Positions 53,328 through 58,710 of a stretch of DNA of 58,710 bases are shown here, one piece after another; positions within the stretch are counted from its first letter, which is position 1, and each line of letters begins with the position of its first letter. The notes below the pieces were generated by a model. The model searched no databases, had not been told where the DNA came from, and saw only the letters and a program-made list of their open reading frames with translations. This DNA is from Candidatus Argoarchaeum ethanivorans (GTDB lineage: Archaea > Halobacteriota > Methanosarcinia > Methanosarcinales > EX4572-44). Location: assembly GCA_004193545.1 (NCBI GenBank), contig RPGO01000002.1:1-58710 (forward strand), given 5' to 3'. Made by a program: the position numbers and the translations under genes.

Positions 53328-54371
53328 TTGACTAATATTGGAATCGTATCCTACGGTGCATACATACCAAGATATCGAATCAAGATTGAAGAGATTGCAA
53401 AGATATGGGGTGATTCTCCTGATGCGATTAAAAATGGATTAAAAGTGTATGAAAAGTCAGTGCCGGATATCGACGAAGATACTGCAACCATGGCAGTGGA
53501 GGCAGCAAGAAACGCGGTAAAAAGAAAAAACATAGACACAACACGCATCGAGGCTATATACACCGGTTCAGAAAGTCATCCTTATGCAGTTAAGCCTACA
53601 AGCACGATAATTGCAGAAGCAATTAGTGCATCACCCATACTTACAGCAGCAGACGTTGAATTTGCCTGTAAAGCTGGTACTGCGGCAATGCAGATGTGCA
53701 TGGGGCTGGTAAAATCAGAAATGATAGACCTCGGGCTTGCCATTGGGTCTGACGTGGCACAGGGTGCACCGGGAGATGCTCTGGAATACACGGCAGCAGC
53801 AGGTGCAGTTGCATACATCATCGGTAGAGATGAGCTTGCAGCAGAGATCGAAGAGACCTACTCAGTTACAACCGATACTCCGGACTTCTGGAGACGAGAA
53901 GGCATGCCATATCCGGAACATGGCGGACGATTTACAGGTGAGCCAGGCTATTTCAAACATGTAACGTTGGCAGCAAAAGGGTTGATGGAGAAAACGAACA
54001 CAGCACCAGAAGATTATGATTATGCCGTATTTCACCAGCCAAATGGCAAATTTCCACTCAGGGTTGCATCCCTGCTTGGCTTTACAACGAAACAGCTAAA
54101 GCCAGGATATGTAGCACCATATCTTGGAAATACCTATTCAGGATCTGCAATGATGGGGCTTGCAGCCACGCTTGATGTTGCAAAAACCGGAGAGCGAATC
54201 TTTGTGACCTCTTTTGGTTCTGGTGCAGGAAGCGATGCTTTTAGCATCACGGTGTGTGATTGCATCGAGGAGATTAAAAACAAAGCACCAACAGTACAGC
54301 ATCTGCTTGAAAATCCGTTATATCTTAGCTATGGCATGTATGCAAAACATAAAAGAAAAATAAAGGTGTAA
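53328..54371 (+). CDS. Hydroxymethylglutaryl-CoA synthase (archaeal type)
   Basis: It condenses acetyl-CoA with acetoacetyl-CoA to HMG-CoA for isoprenoid lipids. The protein begins [17 protein letters not shown] and has the catalytic Cys in [16 protein letters not shown] (about residue 112), the His in [11 protein letters not shown] and [15 protein letters not shown]. At 347 residues it matches archaeal HMGS. The start is UUG at 53328, supported by AGGTGATG upstream; no in-frame ATG fits. The next two genes (thiolase, DUF35) complete the archaeal acetoacetyl-CoA thiolase/HMGS channelling complex. Confidence 0.93.
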   Translation: MTNIGIVSYGAYIPRYRIKIEEIAKIWGDSPDAIKNGLKVYEKSVPDIDEDTATMAVEAARNAVKRKNIDTTRIEAIYTGSESHPYAVKPTSTIIAEAISASPILTAADVEFACKAGTAAMQMCMGLVKSEMIDLGLAIGSDVAQGAPGDALEYTAAAGAVAYIIGRDELAAEIEETYSVTTDTPDFWRREGMPYPEHGGRFTGEPGYFKHVTLAAKGLMEKTNTAPEDYDYAVFHQPNGKFPLRVASLLGFTTKQLKPGYVAPYLGNTYSGSAMMGLAATLDVAKTGERIFVTSFGSGAGSDAFSITVCDCIEEIKNKAPTVQHLLENPLYLSYGMYAKHKRKIKV

Positions 54372-54373
54372 TA

Positions 54374-55537
54374 ATGAGAGACGTTGCAATAATCGGAATC
54401 GGCTGCACAAACTTTGGAGAACTCTGGGACAAATCATTCCGTGATATCTTTGTTGAAGCAGGTGTTATGGCTATAGAAGATGCAGGTGTGCAGGGTGAAG
54501 AGATAGACGCCATCTATCTTGGAAATATGAGCGCTGGCAGATTCATAGAACAGGAACATCTATCATCGCTGGCAGTAGACTATGCAGGACTTGCGTCAAT
54601 TAATATACCCTCAACCAGAGTTGAAGCTGCCTGTGCTTCCGGAGGACTTGCTTTGAGACAGGCTGTTCTTGCAGTAGCATCAGGCTACCATGACATAGTA
54701 ATTGCAGGCGGTGCAGAAAAAATGACTGATGTTGACACTGATGCTACAACCGATGTGCTCGCGGCAGCAGCAGACCGTGAATGGGAGGGGGTTATGGGCG
54801 CAACATTCCCAAGTATATACGCGATGATTGCACGGCTCCATATGCACAAATATGGCACCACGAGCGAACAACTTGCAGCAGTTGCAGTCAAAAACCACTA
54901 TAACGCCTCCATGAATTCCCGTGCTCAATATCAAAGTCCGGTAAGCATTGAAAATGTACTGAACTCTTCTCTAATCGCAGATCCCCTTCACCTGCTTGAC
55001 TGTTCACCAATAACAGATGGAGCAGCAGCCGTGATAGTCGCACCAGCAGAGATTGCAAAACAATACACCGATACTCCTATACACATTATTGCATCTACAC
55101 AGACAAGCAGCACCATCGCACTACACGATCGCAAAGATATTACAACACTTGATTCTACTGTTGCAGCAGCAAACAAAGCATTTAACACAGCAAAACTTAC
55201 CCCAGGCGACATCGACATTGCAGAAGTCCATGACTGCTTTACCATCGCAGAAATCCTTGCCATCGAGGATATAGGTTTCTTCAAAAAAGGTGAAGGGGGC
55301 AAAGCAACAGAAGACGGGCTTACAGCCATTGGTGCGGAAATACCAGTTAATGCCTCTGGTGGACTAAAAGCCTGCGGACATCCTGTAGGCGCAACAGGCA
55401 TCAAACAAGCAGTAGAGATTGCAGAACAACTGCGCGGCGAAGCTGGCAGACGACAGGTGGATGGGGCAGAGATCGGACTTATTCACAATGTTGGAGGATC
55501 GGGTGGAACCGCGGTCATACATATTCTCTCAACTTAA
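54374..55537 (+). CDS. Acetyl-CoA C-acetyltransferase (thiolase)
   Basis: This archaeal thiolase makes acetoacetyl-CoA and passes it to HMG-CoA synthase. The nucleophilic Cys is in [20 protein letters not shown] (about residues 79-98); [20 protein letters not shown] holds the CGHP active-site pair, and [17 protein letters not shown] ends the protein. The length of 387 residues is normal. It starts 2 bases after HMGS. With the following OB-fold protein it forms the known three-component complex. Confidence 0.93.
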   Translation: MRDVAIIGIGCTNFGELWDKSFRDIFVEAGVMAIEDAGVQGEEIDAIYLGNMSAGRFIEQEHLSSLAVDYAGLASINIPSTRVEAACASGGLALRQAVLAVASGYHDIVIAGGAEKMTDVDTDATTDVLAAAADREWEGVMGATFPSIYAMIARLHMHKYGTTSEQLAAVAVKNHYNASMNSRAQYQSPVSIENVLNSSLIADPLHLLDCSPITDGAAAVIVAPAEIAKQYTDTPIHIIASTQTSSTIALHDRKDITTLDSTVAAANKAFNTAKLTPGDIDIAEVHDCFTIAEILAIEDIGFFKKGEGGKATEDGLTAIGAEIPVNASGGLKACGHPVGATGIKQAVEIAEQLRGEAGRRQVDGAEIGLIHNVGGSGGTAVIHILST

Positions 55538-55560
55538 TTCAAGAACCAGGGGTTACTATT

Positions 55561-55950
55561 ATGGCAGTATCACGATTTTGGAGAAAACTCAGACACCGGT
55601 ATAATCTCATAGGCACCCACTGTACCACGTGTAATACCTACTATTACCCACCAAGAAAGATGTGCCCACAGTGTCGGCGAGATGGAAGGATCGAGGAATG
55701 TCGGTTCAAAGGGAAAGGTGTGATTGTAACCTACACAGTAATTCATGCAGCACCAGAGAATAAGGCAGTACAAACACCTTATGTGCTTGGAATAGTGCAG
55801 CTTGATGAGGGTCCTCGTCTTACAAGCCAGATTATATGCAAACCGGATGACGCTCGCATCGGGATGAGAGTACAATCAGTTTTTAGAAAACTTGGCGAAG
55901 ACAGTGAACAGGGTATGATCTACTATGGGACAAAATTCATACAGGATTAA
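55561..55950 (+). CDS. DUF35 OB-fold/zinc-ribbon scaffold protein of the thiolase-HMGS complex
   Basis: The 129-residue protein has an N-terminal helix, a rubredoxin-like zinc ribbon GTHCTTCNTYYYPPRKMCPQ followed by C (CxxC...CxxC, about residues 21-40), and an OB-fold (KGKGVIVTYTVIHAAPE through MRVQSVFRKLGE). DUF35 proteins hold thiolase and HMGS together and provide a shared CoA-binding site. Gene order HMGS-thiolase-DUF35 is the standard archaeal one. Confidence 0.9.
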   Translation: MAVSRFWRKLRHRYNLIGTHCTTCNTYYYPPRKMCPQCRRDGRIEECRFKGKGVIVTYTVIHAAPENKAVQTPYVLGIVQLDEGPRLTSQIICKPDDARIGMRVQSVFRKLGEDSEQGMIYYGTKFIQD

Positions 55951-56012
55951 AGTTATTGCATGAGTTTTCATAGCCTCTGAAAATCACCATCAAAAGACTG
56001 GAATGATTTTCT

Positions 56013-57017
56013 ATGAAAGGTAACTATGTACTTGGAATCGAGGGTACTGCATGGAATTTAAGTGCAGCTATCGTGGATGAAAAAAACGTAGTGATAGAAA
56101 AGACTGCAACCTACAAACCAAGAGCAGGTGGAATACATCCAAGAGAGGCAGCACAGCACCATGCAAGTCACATCACAGCACTGCTGAAGAATGTGCTTTG
56201 TTATGCCTCAGAAAATAATATCACTCTTGACGCTGTAGCCTTTGCGCAGGGACCAGGTTTGGGACCGTGCCTTCGCATCACAGCAACGGCAGCCCGTACT
56301 ATCTCGTTAAGCTGCAACATTCCATTAATCGGAGTGAATCATTGTATTGCACACATTGAAGTTGGAATCTGGAAAACAGAGGCAGAAGATCCTGTAACCC
56401 TGTATGTGAGCGGTGCAAACTCACAGGTATTAGCATACCGGGGAAAAAAATATCGCATCTTTGGTGAAACTATGGATATTGGAATTGGAAACGCTCTTGA
56501 CAAATTCGCCCGTGCAGCAGGGCTTGAGCATCCGGGAGGTCCCAAGATAGAAAAACTCGCCAGAAGCGCGACACACTATGTCCAACTTCCTTACACTGTA
56601 AAAGGCATGGACTTCTCGTTTTCCGGACTAACCACCGCGTGTATGGAATCCCTAAAAAATGGTGAACTGCTGCCAGATGTGTGTTATTCGTTCCAGGAGA
56701 CAGCTTTTGCCATGCTCGTTGAAGTTACGGAACGTGCAGTAGCCCACACTGGAAAAAAAGAAGTACTTCTTGCTGGAGGTGTTGGTGCAAACAAACGCTT
56801 GGTTAGTATGCTCCAAATCATGTGTGATGAACGTGGCATTGATTTTTATGCACCAGAAAAAAGATACATGGGAGATAATGGCACGATGATCGCGCATCTT
56901 GGTTACCTGCAATACAAGGCAGGAGACACAACACCAATAGAAAAATCCGCTGTGAATCCAAACTTTCGACCAGATGAAGTAACAATAACATGGAAGCATC
57001 CGCAACATCGACAATAG
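56013..57017 (+). CDS. kae1: Kae1, tRNA N6-threonylcarbamoyladenosine synthase subunit
   Basis: Kae1 of the KEOPS complex transfers threonylcarbamoyl to A37 of ANN-decoding tRNAs. It has the ASKHA fold: VLGIEGTAWNLSAAIVDE, the metal ligands in AAQHHASHI (about residues 49-57) and NHCIAHIEVG, GPGLGPCLRI, MDIGIGNALDKFARAAGL, HPGGPKIEKLA and VLLAGGVGANKRL. At 334 residues it is not fused to Bud32. The last 38 bases of the gene region are repeated imperfectly 159 bases downstream, around two hairpins. Confidence 0.93.
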   Translation: MKGNYVLGIEGTAWNLSAAIVDEKNVVIEKTATYKPRAGGIHPREAAQHHASHITALLKNVLCYASENNITLDAVAFAQGPGLGPCLRITATAARTISLSCNIPLIGVNHCIAHIEVGIWKTEAEDPVTLYVSGANSQVLAYRGKKYRIFGETMDIGIGNALDKFARAAGLEHPGGPKIEKLARSATHYVQLPYTVKGMDFSFSGLTTACMESLKNGELLPDVCYSFQETAFAMLVEVTERAVAHTGKKEVLLAGGVGANKRLVSMLQIMCDERGIDFYAPEKRYMGDNGTMIAHLGYLQYKAGDTTPIEKSAVNPNFRPDEVTITWKHPQHRQ

Positions 57018-57175
57018 AAATTAACAGTAACTGCACACAACGCGAGCAGAACCACATATGACTGCATACTTCGTATGCAGAAATGACAAGACTTGATAGC
57101 CAATGTAACAGAAACTCTTGATTACGAAGTAATCAAGGTAACAATAACATGGAAGCATCAGTGACATCGACAATA
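56979..57175. repeat. Duplicated kae1 3' end around two hairpins
   Basis: The 38 bases at 56979-57016 (starting GTAACAATAACATGGAAGCA) recur at 57138-57175 with four changes. Between them are CTGCATAC-TTC-GTATGCAG (57062-57080) and CTTGATTAC-GAA-GTAATCAAG (57117-57137), the latter touching the second copy directly. Confidence 0.85.
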
Positions 57176-57267
57176 TACCTCTCTTATGCAAGCAGAATCA
57201 TTTCGAAGAGTATATGTGTTGTATGACTCATGCAAGTTTATATAGATTTTAATGGAGAACTTTTGTT

Positions 57268-58161
57268 ATGAAACAGAATGGAATAGAAATCGAAGATACC
57301 TTTGCAGAAGCCTTTGGGATAAAAATAGCACGTGTACTGATAACCGGGGTCACGAAGCGATGGGCACTTGTATCAGCAACAGAGGCTACAGGTTTTGGTA
57401 CATCGGTGATTGCGTGCCCGTGTGAGGCTGGAATTGAAAAAGTGGTCGATGGTAGCCAGACACCTGACGGCAGACCCGGTGTGCATATTCAACTGTGCAC
57501 CTTCGGGTACAAAGCTCTGGAAGAGCAGTTGCTCTCACGGATTGGCCAGTGTGTACTTACTGCACCTACAGCAGCAATGTTTAATGGCTTGCCTGATGCT
57601 GAAAAACAGTTTGATACCGGTTTTAAACTCAAGTTCTTTGCTGATGGATACGAATCTGAAACAGAAATTGGCGGGCGCAAGACGTATAAGATTCCTATGA
57701 TGGAAGGTGACTTTATTGCAGAGCACAGCATCGGTGCAGTGAATGGTATAGCTGGTGGCAACTTCTTTATTCTTGCTGAAAATCAGATGGCAGCCCTCGC
57801 CGCTGCAGAATCAGCAGTTGATGTCATAAGCCTTATGGATGGGACAATAACACCTTTTCCAGGCGGTATTGTAGCAAGCGGATCAAAAAGAGGTGCTAAC
57901 AAATACAAGTCTATGAAAGCAACGACGAATCATCGCTATGCACCATCCCTGAAGGACAAAATCCCTGATACATTAATACCAAAGGATGTAAATGCGATAT
58001 ACGAACTTGTGATTAATGGCATAAACGAAGATGTGATAAAAGAAGCAATGAAAGCTGGGATTGAAGCATCTGTAAGAGTGCCTGGTGTAAAGAAGATTAC
58101 TGCTGGCAACTATGGCGGAAGTCTTGGCAAATATCGGATTAACCTGCACGATCTGTTCTAA
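57268..58161 (+). CDS. ftr: Formylmethanofuran:H4MPT formyltransferase
   Basis: Ftr moves a formyl group between methanofuran and tetrahydromethanopterin, the second step of CO2-reducing methanogenesis or the reverse in methyl/alkane oxidation. The 297-residue protein begins MKQNGIEIEDTFAEAFGIKI and has CPCEAGIEKVV, TPDGRPGVHIQLCTFGYKAL, MMEGDFIAEHSIGAVNGIAG and TAGNYGGSLGKYRINLHDLF, all family signatures. Length is normal. It is monocistronic here, with the repeat-rich stretch 57018-57267 in front. Confidence 0.95.
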   Translation: MKQNGIEIEDTFAEAFGIKIARVLITGVTKRWALVSATEATGFGTSVIACPCEAGIEKVVDGSQTPDGRPGVHIQLCTFGYKALEEQLLSRIGQCVLTAPTAAMFNGLPDAEKQFDTGFKLKFFADGYESETEIGGRKTYKIPMMEGDFIAEHSIGAVNGIAGGNFFILAENQMAALAAAESAVDVISLMDGTITPFPGGIVASGSKRGANKYKSMKATTNHRYAPSLKDKIPDTLIPKDVNAIYELVINGINEDVIKEAMKAGIEASVRVPGVKKITAGNYGGSLGKYRINLHDLF

Positions 58162-58162
58162 A

Positions 58163-58264
58163 CTTGATTGCTTCATAATCAAGAGTTATTTTCTGCACAA
58201 CGAAGTTGTACAGTGCTTGCGCAATCAAGAGTTACTGCTTGTCTCTACACACGGGGTGTACAGT
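58163..58264. repeat. Cluster of hairpin elements downstream of ftr
   Basis: CTTGATTGC-TTC-ATAATCAAG (58163-58183), CTGCACAAC-GAA-GTTGTACAG (58193-58213), a half-copy GCAATCAAGAGTTACTG (about 58220) and CTACACAC-GGG-GTGTACAG (about 58245-58263) follow one another just after the ftr stop. Each stem is slightly imperfect, unlike the copies elsewhere. Confidence 0.7.
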
Positions 58265-58333
58265 TCCGGTAATTTCCACTCACGTTGTGTGTAGAACACA
58301 CACCACAGATTTAAGGGAACATCTGTTTTCTTG

Positions 58334-58710
58334 CTAACTCTTTTTTAAAATCACTGTCTTGTTAAGAATTATTTTCGGTCCTTCGACTGGCGTGAATCCA
58401 GAGTCTTGTGCTTTTCTGATAGTTTCCTTAAACATCCTCTTTGATACATGAACTGGCGGTTCTACTATGAGCACTTGTCCTTTGGGATTGAGTATTACTC
58501 TTATCTCATTAAAAAATTCTTCCTGGTTAGGAACTTCGTGTACCATATAGAAAGCCAGGACAAAATCAATCTTCTCTGACACACCTATTTTGTTCTCTTC
58601 GCACTTATGCAGTGTGATGCGGTTCTCAAGCTCTGTCCCGTGAATCTTGTCCCCCAATTTATGAAGCATTCCTTCTTGTAAGTCAGAGGCAATTACCCGA
58701 CCCGTTTTAC
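58334..58710 (-). CDS. Class I SAM-dependent methyltransferase (5' end outside window)
   Basis: The frame continues off the end of the window (GRVIASDLQEGMLHKL reads through 58710). The visible part has the acidic strand-2 residue in VIASD, IDFVLAFYMVHEVPNQEEFF (motif IV to V) and KGQVLIVEPPVHVSKRM, the order of the UbiE/MenG-like Rossmann methyltransferases. The SAM-binding glycine motif lies beyond the edge. The substrate cannot be inferred. It is convergent with ftr. Confidence 0.75.
   Translation of the reverse strand, partial: KTGRVIASDLQEGMLHKLGDKIHGTELENRITLHKCEENKIGVSEKIDFVLAFYMVHEVPNQEEFFNEIRVILNPKGQVLIVEPPVHVSKRMFKETIRKAQDSGFTPVEGPKIILNKTVILKKS

Overview
The window is archaeal and comes from a methanogen-type C1-metabolising euryarchaeon (methanogen, ANME or alkane-oxidising relative). 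The direct evidence is a complete mtrEDCBAFGH operon followed by mer, plus ftr, mfnF (methanofuran), cofG (coenzyme F420), RadA, Kae1, KptA, the HMG-CoA synthase/thiolase/DUF35 trio and the small subunit of phosphomevalonate dehydratase. No mcr genes lie in the window, so the direction of the pathway (methanogenesis or its reversal) cannot be read from it. A functional mer argues against ANME-1, which is known to lack it.

Layout. 1-9.8 kb is a decaying accessory island. It holds a type I restriction-modification operon (hsdR frameshifted and split by an insertion sequence, hsdM frameshifted, hsdS half-size), an RHH antitoxin with a truncated RelE-like toxin, two wrecked transposases and an unknown solenoid-repeat protein. 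9.9-18.2 kb is housekeeping: hisF, mfnF, a CBS/HTH regulator, larB, glycogen debranching enzyme, tRNA-Val(CAC) and a KefB-type antiporter. 18.3-19.2 kb carries an AT-rich AbiTii-like gene. 19.7-29.3 kb is one co-directional minus-strand block reading mtrEDCBAFGH, mer, aldehyde:ferredoxin oxidoreductase, a DUF2193-like protein and a small HTH-like protein. 29.5-35.1 kb has a phosphatase-superfamily protein, a GrpE-like/small ORF/triple-J-domain operon, kptA-larE, an S2P-type protease and the phosphomevalonate dehydratase small subunit.

35.1-44.5 kb is the CRISPR region: a solitary degenerate repeat, hicBA, an eight-spacer array whose leader-proximal repeat is fused to the 3' end of cas5, and a minus-strand operon cas6-X-cas3'-cas3''-cas8-cas7-cas5, with the regulator csa3 divergent. 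There is no cas1, cas2 or cas4 and no leader. X (42278-42832) is an unrecognised protein inside the operon. 44.6-58.7 kb returns to housekeeping (radA, cofG, HMGS/thiolase/DUF35, kae1, ftr), interrupted by an IS5-type pseudogene, a glycoprotein-like surface protein with a perfect 401-bp internal duplication, and an IS66 remnant.

The most unusual signal is a family of very short hairpins (8-9 bp stem, usually a GAA or TTC loop, stem sequence differing between copies) scattered at about a dozen sites. At three loci the flanking DNA, including the 3' ends of larB and kae1, is duplicated around them, and one copy lies in frame inside a coding sequence. Several frameshifts (hsdR, IS5 transposase, and possibly cas3'/cas3'') sit at or near runs of G, so some may be sequencing or assembly errors rather than decay.
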